DNA of 64,000 nucleotides from Anagrus nilaparvatae (taxonomy: Eukaryota; Arthropoda; Insecta; Hymenoptera; Mymaridae), in the NCBI GenBank assembly GCA_022575985.1, contig JAKSXM010000007.1, positions 32,614,501-32,678,500 on the forward strand, read 5' to 3'. This document shows positions 53,370-64,000 of this stretch, piece after piece; position 1 is the first letter of the stretch, and each line of letters opens with the position of its first letter. The position numbers were made by a program, and so were the translations under genes. The notes under the pieces were generated by a model. It saw nothing but the letters and a program-made list of their open reading frames with translations. It was not told the DNA's origin and ran no database searches.

Positions 53370-54480
53370 ATTATTTTTTATAAAAATTGGTCTTGAAATC
53401 AAGTTTTTATTTTTTTGACACATTTTTATTTAAAATTTTATAAGACATTTAAGTTTCACATCGAGTTAAGATGGACTAGATTTTTTTATTTATTTGTTAA
53501 TCACATACTTAGTATAAACTGAAATAAAACTGTTTTTTTAATTCAAAATCGTTGCTATGTGTGACACTAATAAATAAAAAATTGAATAAGTATTTAATAT
53601 AATTTAGCTACGCAACCAAATGTCAATTCATTTAAAATTACTTTTAATTTTTTTAGCAAAAAATTAATTTAATTATTTTTATAAAAAATTTCATTTTTAT
53701 TTTATCAAGTATTTATTTTTTGAAAATCCTATTTATTTAAAGTTTTAATGTTGAAATTTTTTCAAAATCCCTTGATCTGGAAAGTTTTGACGTTGCAAAA
53801 GTAAGTTAAATATATACTCAAAAATATTTGAAGAATGAAAAAAAATATTTTTGAAAAGGAGAAAAAAAAAGAAGAAAAAAGTGATATTGATAAATAATTA
53901 AAAATTAATTTGAAAGATATTCTAAGGAATGCGTCATTTAGTAATTTTCGAATGGTTTCGAGATTTTTGTAGTGAGACAAATAACAGAAAAACTAGCAGA
54001 AAAATATGTATTAATTTTTTTTCTTTTCAGTCCTTTTTTTTTAGGAGATCAACTTGCAGGGAGCAGCGGATCTTTAATTAAAAAATTTTTCAAAATGTCT
54101 TAGCTTATTTTTAAACTTTTTTTTTCCTAATTTCTTTTTATAAAGTATAAATCAAAAATCAAAAATTGAAAAAAATGATATTTTAACCTTCAAATCTTAA
54201 TCCGCTTGGTCATAAAATAAAGTTTCTTCAAATCTTGCAAAAAAAAAATTTCAAGAGAATTTTAAGATAAATTAAGATACAAATTTTAAGATAAATTAAG
54301 ATCTTAGTCTTAAAGATGAACGTCTTGATTTGTTTCATTTCCATGACATTTTCAAGACGAATTTAAGACAAAATAACGACAAACTTCAAGATCTTTAAAA
54401 GATCTTATCAAGATCTTTTTTATTTTTACACGGGAGTCTTTAGGCTACTGACGGATATTCCCGTATATGATCGTATTGAC

Positions 54481-54633
54481 CAAAATCTTGGTGCGTGTTT
54501 TATGTAATTTTAGTGCCAAGTGCAGGAACTAGAAGATCAGAAAAAAAAAGGATTAGAAAATTTTTTATTGACCATATTAGGTGTTTTTTTGTACTTAAGT
54601 CTCTATTTTTCGTTTTTGGCGCACCAAATAGTC
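54481..54633. other. Spacer between foldbacks
   Basis: AT-rich, no recognised feature. Confidence 0.35.
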
Positions 54634-57017
54634 CCCACGTAAAAAATTATTAAGATCTTTTTATGATCTTATTAATATCTTAATAATCTTTTATTAATAT
54701 CTTAATAAGATCTTAATAATAGTTTAAAAATCTATTATTAAGATCTTAATAAGACGAAAAAGAAAAACATGTAGTTTTATTTTTTAAAACCTTATAAGTT
54801 ATTGATTTTACTTATTCAGGTGGAAAACTCACGCGTAAAAGTTAGCTCGGAGCTTCCTGTTCTCGTTGTATGTTCAAGTAAACCAAAAACCTCGTTATCA
54901 CCATAGGTGAAAAATTTTAGACATGTGTGCGACCACGACTAATGTCAAAATTTTTGCGCCTTGGCTAGTTCGTTGAAAAGCTATTTTTTACTCAAAACGT
55001 ACGTTTTCCGTCATTATACGTTTAAGATTTTTAGTCAATTTTAAAGAAGCCTTGAAGCTTTATAAAGATTAATGAAACTGTATTATTCGGGAGTTAAATA
55101 TTACGTCTAAGTATAAAGGGCGTAAAATTTTAGCGCTAGTGAGAACACCAGAACTCCCTCCACGCCCATGGTGCTTAGGATATTATTTGCCTGCCTAGGC
55201 GTACAAAGTTTGCAGAAAGCTCCGTGAAAGTGGGAACTACAAAATTGTATGCAATTTGTGTACATCAAAATTCTGCATAAAAATGATTGTATAAAAATTG
55301 TACGAATTTGAACAATTTTAATACAGTCAACGTAGAGAAAAGTTAATACAAATTGTTCACAATATCTAACCAGATTCGTCAAAAAAGAAATAGAGAAATT
55401 ATATGGAGAAGAAGAAAAATGAAAATTATTCCTTGTAAATTTTGCTCTGATGCAAATTTTATTGTCTCACACGCTAGATACCAGATCTAGATAGTTCCTA
55501 AAATCCTAAAAATAAAAGGACACATCCATATTCTTCATATTTCTATCAAAATTCTTAGTTATATTTCTCAAATTGGTTTTTTCTAGAGAAAATTAATTTT
55601 TTCAGAGAAAAATCAAATTTTTATATTTTAAACTTTTATTCCAGGCATCATTTATTAAAAAAAAAAACTTTTATCAATATTTGATTTTATACAGACTTAT
55701 AAAGCATTCTTCTTAGTTAGCAAATCTAACTTTAAAATACTGATAAAAAAATAAAACTTATGTAAAAACTAGGTTATTCAAAAAATATCATTTTACGATG
55801 AGCGGTCAGTTTGGCTATTCGTGATTAACTGATTATTTTTTTTTATATTTGAATCATTACTTGGTTACATTTTTAATTGTAAATAAACAATTGTCAAAAT
55901 AAAAAAAAATGATCAGTTTATCAAGACGAACCAAACTGACCCCTCGTTGTAAATTAATATTTTTTTTTTTTAATAACCTAATTTTTGCAAAAGTTTTATT
56001 TTTTTATCGATTATTATTTTAAAGTGCAATTCGTGAACTATGATTTTTTCACAAGTCTGATTGAAATTAATTATTAAAAAAAGAAGTTTTAAAAAAAGTT
56101 ATGTCTAAAATAAAAAATAAACAATTCGAGAAATATCACCAAGAATTTTGATAGAAATATGAAGAATATGAATGTGTCCTTTTATTTTTAGGATTTTAGG
56201 AGCTCTAGTGCCGTGATACAATTAAATTTAGAAGGAATAATTTTCATTTTTCTTTTCTTCTTTTCCATATAATTTCTCTATTTCTTTTTTGACGAATCTG
56301 GTTAGACATTGTGAACAATTTATATTAACTTTTCTCTACGTTGACTGTATTAAAATTGTTCAAATTCGTACAATTTTTATACAATCATTTTTATGCAGAA
56401 TTTTGATGTACACAAATTGCATACAATTTTGTAGTTCCCACTTTCACGGAGCTTTCTGCAAACTTTGTACGCCTAGGCAGGCAAATAATATCCTAAGCAC
56501 CATGGGCGTGGAGGGAGTTCTGGTGTTCTCACTAGCGCTAAAATTTTACGCCCTTTATACTTAGACGTAATATTTAACTCCCGAATAATACAGTTTCATT
56601 AATCTTTATAAAGCTTCAAGGCTTCTTTAAAATTGACTAAAAATCTTAAACGTATAGTGACGGAAAACGTACGTTTTGAGTAAAAAATAGCTTTTCAACG
56701 AACTAGCCAAGGCGCAAAAATTTTGACATTAGTCGTGGTCGCACACATGTCTAAAATTTTTCACCTATGGTGATAACGAGGTTTTTGGTTTACTTGAACA
56801 TACAACGAGAACAGGAAGCTCCGAGCTAATTTTTAGGTGTGAGTTTTCCACCTGAATAAGTAAAATCAATAACTTATTAGGTTTTAAAAAATAAAACTAC
56901 ATGTTTTTCTTTTTCGTCTTATTTTAAACTATTATTAAGATCTTATTAAGATATTAATAAAAGATTATTAAGATATTAATAAGATCATAAAAAGATCTTA
57001 ATAATTTTTTACGTGGG
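54634..57017. mobile_element. 2.4-kb near-perfect foldback element
   Basis: The ends CCCACGTAAAAAATTATTAA and their complement enclose subterminal tandem TTAAGATCTTA motifs, then arms of more than 1 kb. Mirror blocks are CTCGGAGCTTCCTGTTCTCG, ATCACCATAGGTGAAAAATT, CTTGGCTAGTTCGTTGAAAA and CTCCACGCCCATGGTGCTTA. The axis is near 55840. The same 91-codon frame appears on both arms (55107-55382 minus, 56289-56564 plus), changed at only a few codons. That reflects arm identity and is not evidence of coding. The flanking target duplication is unclear (TC or less). Confidence 0.85.
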
Positions 57018-58325
57018 TCAATTTTTGGAATTTTTGCTAATTTTTCGTTCCAGCTTTTAAGAAGTCCCTGGGGTATAAAATGGTTTTAAAAATAAAAATT
57101 TTTTTGTTTTGGATGTCTATAATAGGCGGTAGATGTGGAACCGTTTTTTACTTTTTTTTTTCTGTCTCTACTTTTACGCCCTCTATAAAATGTAAAAAAT
57201 TTGGAAAAAAATAGTAATTTTTTTGTATTCTTTGATGGTTTTGTAACAATTTAAAAAAAAATTGAAGTTCTTCTACAATAAAATAACTAAAAAAAAAGAT
57301 GATTTTGAGCAATCTTTGGGTGAAATTATTTATTTTAAATCTGAAATAAATAAAATGATAACGATTTTTGGTATAAAAAAACAAGATATTGTAACAAAGT
57401 AAAAATTTGATTTGTGTTTTATATAAATTTTACTAACAAAGTCTAATAATTTTAATGAATTTTTCTCATGTTTCATTTTAAAAAACTATTAAAAAAATAT
57501 ACGTTACACATCATAAAAAACTCAATACAAGCATAAAGTATCAGGATTCTCTTAGTTACTGAAGTACAATAGCTGAGGCATCCTAAATTGCTCATTGTAA
57601 GAGTTAGATTACTTTTAGAAGTTCATTTTGATCTAAGGATAAAAAAAAAGAAATAAATAACTTTAAGCCTAAAATGACTAGGATTAAACCTCCCCTGTCT
57701 TCGTAAGATGATTACCTCTATCAAACTTTGACAATCTTCCATGTTTAATTTGTAAAAATTTCTCCTGAGTTTCCCTTTTATGGCCAAAAATTTTTAGGAA
57801 TATATCGTTGAATATTTATAATAACTACTCAAAAAAAGATTACACCGATTTATTACTTTAAATTTGTCCAAAATCATATGTATCCTACAAAGATCGCCAT
57901 GTAAAGTAAAAACGTCAAAGCCCGCTGAGGGTTAAAATTAATATTTAGAGTATGCTTAAACCTAAATTGCAAATAATTATATTAATGCATTTTTCTCTTA
58001 TACCGTCAGTAAAATAGCAGTTACAAGATTATTTCTTACAAATATTTAATATTATTAATAAACTGTATAAATTTTAAACGTGTGCCTCAAAATTTGAATT
58101 AAAAAAACAAGTTATCGAACTAATTGCGATCAGGTAGAAATACCTATATACATAAGGTAATCTAAATTATAATCAATAAACATATTATTTAATACTGTCC
58201 ACAACTATTTTAGTTCGTAACAAATTTCTTTTATTACCTTTTCACGTAAATTTTACATATTCGCTAAATACTTCACTAATAAAACAGTATAAGCTCTACT
58301 TCTTTTTTTTGATACAATATACATA
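57018..58325. other. AT-rich DNA, nothing recognised
   Basis: About 1.3 kb with no inverted repeat or coding signal I can support. A GC-richer patch near 57665-57730 (CCTCCCCTGTCTTCG) does not belong to a known family here. Confidence 0.4.
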
Positions 58326-61300
58326 TTAGAGTGTGTCTTATTTTCTTTTTTTCGAGATTCCCCCCCCCCCCCATTTTTTTCGGATGTTTTGGTCATAAAA
58401 ACCACCCAGCTCAAGGATTTTGGTTTTTGATTTTAAAAACCCGTGTCACCGAGCATTTGGAGTTTTCTAATTAAATAACATGGGAATTTTGAGTTTTTAG
58501 CTTTAAAAATTTCTACTAAAAAACATATAGCCCTTGAGCCGGTAACACAAAAAAATGGTATGATCGATTACCGCTTGTAAGGAAAAGAACTAAGCTATTT
58601 TGTACCTATAGAACCTGAATTTAATAATGCTGACCAAATTATTTGTTTACTAAGGGCTTTTCCAGCCTAATTTAATTGTATTAGAAAACCAATTTTCCGG
58701 GTAAATTTAATATGGTCGGCATATGCCTAGATATACTTTAAATTTTAAAAAAATCCATCGGAAAACAAACGCCGACCACGTAGCATGGATAGAAAATGCA
58801 GAAAAATCAAATACTTTTGCTAATTTTCCGAAAGGAAAATAAGTCATTTATTTTTGGTCGGCTTTTTGCTTAGTCATTCATTAAGTATTTAAATTCAAGA
58901 TGTTTAATTACGCCGTCCTTTTTTGAAAGTTTTACTAATCTTTATTCACACGCACTTTTGTAAAATGCATTCATGAGAAATGAAGTTATTTTTTTTTAGT
59001 CGGCAATTTTTTTTTCATAATTAATAAAGTAAAATTATATATTTTAAATGTAGGCCGAACAAATAAATTAGTTATAATTTTCTTAATCTCGCAACAATTT
59101 TTTACAGAAATAGAAAAGTTTTGAAAAATTTTATTTCTTGCAAAAATTTTTTTTATTTGGTCGGCACTTTCTTTTCTTATTAATTATGATATAACTATAT
59201 AGTAAAAAATATATGCCGCCAAAAAAATTAAAGATAAAATGATAAAAAATTGAATATTCAAACATTTTAAATTTATATTGCAATTTCTATAGTAACGCGT
59301 AACTTAAAGTTGCCTTTTTAATAATTTATTAAGTAAAAATGTTCAAATTTATAATTTCGTATTACTATTTAACACTTACGAAATAAAAATTTTTACAAGC
59401 CGACCATTTTTTTTTTTTACTGTTGGAGTTGCAAGTACGCCATTTTGTGCATATTTGACATAATTTGCAAAACCATTATTTTCTGTTCGGCATGTATTTA
59501 AAATATTTTGGTGCGTTGCAAAAAACGTTAAAATAAAGTTGCCGAACAAAATTATTGTCTACAAAAGGTGTAAAAAAAATTATTATCAATACATAAACTT
59601 AAAATTTAGTGCAAAAATGATAAGAATATTTTTAAAATATTTAAGTGATTTACTTGACCAAAGTTTACTGTTCGACGACTACTTATTTCATACTTTTTTA
59701 TCGGTAAAATTGCAACAATGGTATTGCCGAACTAATTTAACCCTTTGAATCAAAATCGTCTTAAAATGTTTAAGGGCCGTTTTTGCATGTATAAGAATGC
59801 ATAAATTTGTCACTGACTCTAGACTATAGTGTATTCAATTTTTTACATTACAGAAAAGGAAAGGTGAATTAATGTCACACGGTTAATAAGAATAATTTAC
59901 ATTCAAACGCACAAATTACTATATAATTTTAAATTTATATTATATAGTTTATTTGACGTTTATTGCAATAAGAAATTCACCTCATGCCTAGAAATTTTTC
60001 ATTTTTCTGGACAATATTTTAAGAAAATAATTAAATGAATTGCTTTTTGTAAATTTTGGTTTAAATCGGAAGACTATTGGTCTGATAAATAATTATTTAA
60101 AATTTTTTTCTTTATTGGCAAATTTTAGTTTCTGAAAATCCCCTTTACGAAATTATAACTGTCCTCATTATTGTTAAGAACTTTATTGCTTTGACCTTTT
60201 TTAATTCAAATAAAAAATGTTTCTAGAAGGATACTTTAAAATTAAATGACGAAACCGTGAAAAAAAACCTTTTTTTCTTACCGAATTGATGATGACATAC
60301 TTGAAGAAAAAAAAGTTAAATAGTATCCAATTTATAGCATAGAATAATATTATAGATTGCTTCAAGTGCGTATGCTTAACTTTATTGTCGTAAAATTAAA
60401 AATAATACATTTTATTATTTTTCGAAAAAATTATATCTATATTAACAAAGAAAAATATGATAATGTGTATAAGTCTTACTTATAAATTAATATAGAAAGC
60501 TTTCATTATTAATTTGAAGCGGAAAAAAATAACTCCTAGTTTTAATAAATGTGATTATAAATGGCCAAATGTGGATTTAAGTAATAAGTAAACATCCACT
60601 AAAAAAGGGTGTCATTATTAAAAATGTTGAATTTAAATACTTAATGACTAAGCAAAAAGCCGACCAAAAATAAATGACTTATTTTCCCTTTGGAAAATTA
60701 ACAAAAGTATCTGGTTTTTCTGCATTTTCTATCCACGGTAGGTGGTCGGCGTTTGTTTTCCGATGGCTTTTTTTTAAATTTTAAGTATATCTAGGCATAT
60801 GCTGACCATATTAAATTTATCCGGAAAATCAATTTTCTAATGTAAATTAATAATGCCGGAAAATTCCTTAGTAACCAAATAATTTGGTCGGCATTATTAA
60901 ATTTTCTATGTGCTATGTAAAAAAAAACTACATTATAATTTTAAAGCGGTAAAAAATGACTTCATTTCTCATGAATGCATTTTACAAAAGTGCATGTGAA
61001 TAAAGATTAGTAAAACTTTCAAAAAAGGACGGCGTAATTAAACATCTTGAATTTAAATACTTAATGAATGACTAAGCAAAAAGCCGACCAAAAATAAATG
61101 ACTTATTTTCCCTTCGGAAAATTAGCAAAAGTATTTGATTTTTCTGCATTTTCTATCCATGCTACGTGGTCGGCGTTTGTTTTCCGATGGATTTTTTTAA
61201 AATTTAAAGTATATCTAGGCATATGCCGACCATATTAAATTTACCCGGAAAATTGGTTTTCTAATACAATTTAATTAGGCTGGAAAAGCCCTTAGTAACC

Positions 61301-61430
61301 AAATAATTTGGTCTGCATTATTAAATTCAGGTTCTATAGGTACAAAATAGCTTAGTTCTTTTCCTTACAAGCGGTAATCTATCATACCATTTTTTGTGTT
61401 ACCGGCTCAAAGGCTAATACTTTTATATGT
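58326..61430. mobile_element. 3.1-kb foldback, TTAGAGTG-type left end
   Basis: The left end TTAGAGTGTGTCTTATTTTC, then GTTTTGGTCATAAAAACC, relates it to the 34296 family. Arms pair from about 58530 (GAGCCGGTAACACAAAAAAA) with about 61425, sharing TACCGCTTGTAAGGAAAAGA, GTCGGCATATGCCTAGATAT and GACCACGTAGCATGGATAG. In the right arm a ~280-bp block (60640-60910) is duplicated at 61060-61330. The right terminus beyond 61430 is missing. Confidence 0.75.
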
Positions 61431-61489
61431 TGTTAAGACATGCAAATTTTCTACTCTTCTGCTCTCTATTTGCAGCTTTTAGATAACAA

Positions 61490-61850
61490 AAAACCGGTTT
61501 GTGCAACTACACAACCAACGAGCATGGAAAATGTTCACTCATAACAGTAATAAATCCAAAAACCGAAATAACAATAAATCCTGAAATATATACTATCCTA
61601 AGTCCAGAAATTTAAAGTATTCTAAGTTGTTATTGTTATCAGGGCCTGATCAGGTCCTGACTCCCACTTCAAATTATTTTAAGTCCCTAATTCCAAAATA
61701 TTCTAAGTCTATTTTACCCTCTCCCCCTAAAAACGTCACCTTTTCACCCCCCCCCTAGAAACGTCAATTTTTACCCCCCTCCCTAAAAGCGTCACTTTTT
61801 TACCCCCCCCCTAAAAGCGTCAATTTTTCACCCCCCCCCTGCCGAGCCAA
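61490..61850 (-). repeat. Inverted copy of the 1441-1790 repeat
   Basis: From ACAACCAACGAGCATGGAAA, through CATAACAGTAATAAATCC and CAGGGCCTGATCAGGTCCTG, to CCCCC/TAAAA(A/G)CGTCA(C/A)TTTTT units, whose C tracts lie near 61730-61845. It mirrors the left-end copy module by module, 60 kb away. Confidence 0.8.
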
Positions 61851-62136
61851 ACTTTTTCAAATACCTCATCAAATGAACATGTTCCATGTTAAAAGCTTGT
61901 GGAAATATATCAAACTCAGATATTTTTAATTATACTATGTCAATAAATTTTATTTATATAAACTGCCTCAAGCCACTCACAAACTTCTCTTGGCAGCTAG
62001 AAATGTTAAACGCTTCTTTGAACTAAGAGAGTTTGGCACAATAAAATTTTTATCCAAATTTCAATAAACGAAAGGGTCATCTGAATAAATAATCTCAAAG
62101 AATATGACGATGTGTCACAAAAATTATTCTCAAAAA
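61851..62136. other. Unassigned DNA upstream of the LINE relic
   Basis: No feature recognised. It could be 5' untranslated sequence of the following LINE. Confidence 0.35.
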
Positions 62137-62352
62137 TGGACTCAGAACAACAACAGTATGTGCAGCAGCAAAATATGCCGGCTGAACTGCAGGAAAATGC
62201 TCCTTTTCAATCTCAGCAACCTCAACAATAACAGGATGGACAACAACAAAATATGTTGGCTAAACTGTATGGAAATGGCCGTCCTCAGTCAAATACCGTT
62301 ACTACGAAAACCTCAATTTAATTACAATCCTACACCAAACCCAGTACCTACT

Positions 62353-62395
<43 letters not shown>

Positions 62396-62450
62396 TCAAC
62401 ATTTCCCTCTATCCCTACTTAACAATTTATTGATAGTGAACTAGAAGCCC
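62137..62450 (+). pseudogene. Gln-rich ORF relic before a LINE endonuclease
   Basis: From a possible ATG the frame reads MDSEQQQYVQQQNMPAEL, then NAPFQSQQPQQ, a stop, and QDGQQQNMLAKLYGNG. A Gln-rich low-complexity protein upstream of an endonuclease could be LINE ORF1 or an ORF2 leader, but no domain is visible, so the assignment is by position only. A CT microsatellite follows. Confidence 0.4.
62354..62394 (+). repeat. (CT)n microsatellite
   Basis: About 40 bp of CT repeats with one TTT interruption, inside the LINE 5' relic. Confidence 0.95.
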
Positions 62451-62529
62451 TAAATAACTCACAGTTTTTAATTCAACATATACAGGAATAGTATCTACCG
62501 GTAAGAAATCATAAACTTCATAAAAATTT

Positions 62530-62830
62530 ATCCTCTCATCAACCCAAACTTTTTAAAGCATATCATTTTAATGCAAGCTCTCTTTGAAATCCAAAGAGAA
62601 TGAATTTTGAAAGTGCAAAATTTTCTTCCGGGGAATTTCATGTAATTTTTGTTACTGAAATTTGGCTGCATAGTTCATTTACAGATGTCATGGCCCAAAT
62701 AGCGGGTTACACTTTAATTAGAAATGATAGACAGGGGTGTAGCTCAGGAGGATAATATCGCTTTATAATAATCGCTTTTTACATTAAAAGTAACATTAAA
62801 TATCGTATTCTTGATAAGAGTCATGAAACT
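62530..62830 (+). pseudogene. LINE AP-endonuclease N-terminal relic
   Basis: Reads FKAYHFNASSL (about 62550), then FHVIFVTEIWLHSSFTDVMA (about 62638), then IAGYTLIRNDRQGCSSGG (about 62699). The order N..SL, then I.VTE.WL, then I.GY...RNDR...GG is the start of APE-type LINE ORF2. Stops occur after SSL and after SSGG, and no RT follows, so this is a truncated 5' piece. It differs from the minus-strand LINE at 24480-27780, whose matching motif is SEVW. Confidence 0.75.
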
Positions 62831-63368
62831 GGTGTCATGAACACATTTTTGGAACACATTAGGCATCTTTCAGGTATTTTTCGCAGTTTTTTTGGCATTT
62901 TTATTCGTAATATGTGTTTTTTTAAGGGTCACTGATCACGAATATGAAACCTTTATTTACAGAAAATATATATTATTATGGTTTTTAGATCGCTGAATTC
63001 AAATCTGAAGTCTAACTGATGATTTTGACATTTGTCAGCTGTCAAATAGCTGTAAAATCGTTCTTTGCAGTTCAAAAACCATATGGAATTTTTTCATTTT
63101 TTTAACATCGAGTTCGTTATTGCAAGTCTAAAATTCTTCCAAAAAATTTGTTAAAGTACGAAATGAATTCCTGGATTTAGTAAAAAAAATCTAATTTTAT
63201 TAAAATCAATTAATTATTTTTGGCTTCAATTTATTATTTTTTACTTTATTATAATCATTAATTTAATAATCCCTTAAAAAAATATATTTTTGACTGTAAT
63301 TTAAAAAGCATATATTATTTTTAAAAAATGAAAATTCTACAATTTTAAAATTAGTTTCTTGTAAATCA
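62831..63368. other. AT-rich DNA, nothing recognised
   Basis: No feature identified. A short TTGACATTTGTCAGCTGTCAAA inverted motif near 63025-63048 may be a decayed MITE end. Confidence 0.35.
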
Positions 63369-63540
63369 AAATTTTTAATTCTTAAAAATATCAAACATTT
63401 ATAATAGAAGGAAATAAATGAAAATGAATTTACGAATATATTTGAGTTTTTAAATAAAAAAACTCAAATATGTTCGTAAATTCATTTTCATTTATTTCCT
63501 TCTATTATAAATTTTTGATATTTTTAAGAATTAAAAATTT
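63369..63540. repeat. 172-bp near-perfect hairpin
   Basis: An 83-bp left arm ending in ATATTTGAGTTTTT pairs with the right arm beginning AAAAACTCAAATATG, around a ~6-bp loop (63453-63458). By eye only two mismatches separate the arms. Such short loops are unstable in replication, so the structure is probably recent. Confidence 0.9.
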
Positions 63541-63598
63541 AAAAATTTTTATTACTCCGATAAAGATGTAAAAATTGTACAGTGAAGACATTATATAT

Positions 63599-64000
63599 GG
63601 GTGGTTTTCACAGGAACGGTATACATAGTGTCCCCTCCATTTATATCCGAAACTAAAGCTCTTTTACACTTTTTTTCTTTGAATAAGTTCACAAATTATA
63701 TTTTTTTAAAGTCACAACATACTATGCATATATTGGTAAAATAATAAAAAAATTTTCGGGAGCATATGTTTTCAAAATGTCCCCACCGTCCGCTGCCCTT
63801 TTGCTTAACTGTAAACTTTGAGTATTAACAAACGGCTTAAAATTTGAACTTAAATTTTTCTGTAGGATGCATATGACCTATTTAGGTCCTAGGTAGTTTT
63901 TCAACGAAACAAATTTTCATGCAATCCTCTTAGCTTATCGTCACATATAAGTCTGTCCCTCGATTTTAGCTCTTTTTAAGCTTCCCACCTTTCATGGATG
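63599..64000 (-). mobile_element. Copy 2 of the GGGTGGTTTTC element, cut by window edge
   Basis: Begins GGGTGGTTTTCACAGGAACG and continues with GTGTCCCCTCCATTTATATC, CAAAATGTCCCCACCGTCCG and TGCTTAACTGTAAACTTTGAG-type text, the complement of about 36070-36488. The element runs on beyond the end of the window. Confidence 0.8.

Larger units (their letters stand above)
47045..54480. mobile_element. Foldback with a copia element inserted at its centre
   Basis: The left arm 47045-47690 is matched inverted by about 53765-54480. Shared blocks are CGATCATATACG, AAATAAAAAAGATCTTG, CTTGAAGTTTGTCGTTATTTTG, TTAAATTCGTCTT, GAAACAAATCAAGACG and CTTGCAAGATTTGAAG-like text. The original foldback was therefore only about 1.5-2 kb. 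A copia retrotransposon and a 1-kb palindrome were inserted near its axis. Confidence 0.8.

Noticed and set aside
55107..56564. The same 91-codon open frame on both strands (55107-55382 and 56289-56564)
   Set aside because: It is one sequence seen twice through the arms of the 54634-57017 foldback. It has no domain, and the few differences show no coding bias.

Overview
The window looks like TE-dominated, very AT-rich nuclear DNA from an insect. Four fragments of conserved animal genes are recognisable: a HUWE1 HECT exon, and relics of coatomer beta (COPB1), eIF2B-gamma and a beta-spectrin-type repeat. With the strong AT bias and the element mix (copia, APE-type LINEs, Helitrons, TA- and TTAA-target MITEs), a hymenopteran such as a parasitoid wasp is plausible, but that is inference. 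No bacterial genes, CRISPR arrays or rRNA genes are present. The only host exon with an intact frame and intact splice sites is the HUWE1 exon at 5380-5756 (minus).

Layout. 1-2600: a foldback region with three tandem-repeat types, one with long G runs. 2967-4340: dead DDE transposase gene. 4345-6340: HUWE1 exon and flanks. 6351-11643: a non-autonomous Helitron split by a 4.5-kb foldback that itself holds three small MITEs. 11821-13464: second Helitron family with an internal repeat of its own 5' end. 13602-14319: TTAA-target MITE. 14340-27780: an APE-type LINE on the minus strand, split by a small foldback that was itself invaded by a 9-kb hAT-like TIR element (15327-24362). That element has CGAGAC-rich ends and carries relics of COPB1, eIF2B-gamma and spectrin, all on the minus strand. 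28640-36488: a truncated Helitron, a palindrome built of ~145-bp repeats, another Helitron, and three TIR elements. 36495-43442: a 7-kb foldback containing a degenerate minisatellite and two nested TA-target elements with tRNA-like Pol III boxes. 43459-47040: a full-length 716-bp Helitron (minus), a repeat fragment, a TTAA MITE and unassigned DNA. 47045-54480: a foldback invaded by a copia LTR retrotransposon (47697-52337, 5-bp TSD) and by a 1-kb palindrome. 54634-61845: two more foldbacks and an inverted copy of the 1441-1790 repeat. 62137-62830: LINE 5' relic (plus). 63369-64000: a near-perfect hairpin and a repeat cut by the window edge.

The recurring theme is nested long inverted repeats. 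At least fifteen palindromic units lie in 64 kb, several inserted in one another. The best candidate for something undescribed is the hAT-like element bounding three host-gene relics, an animal analogue of the Pack-TYPE transposons of plants. Next come the foldback with an internal minisatellite and the nested tRNA-like TIR elements.
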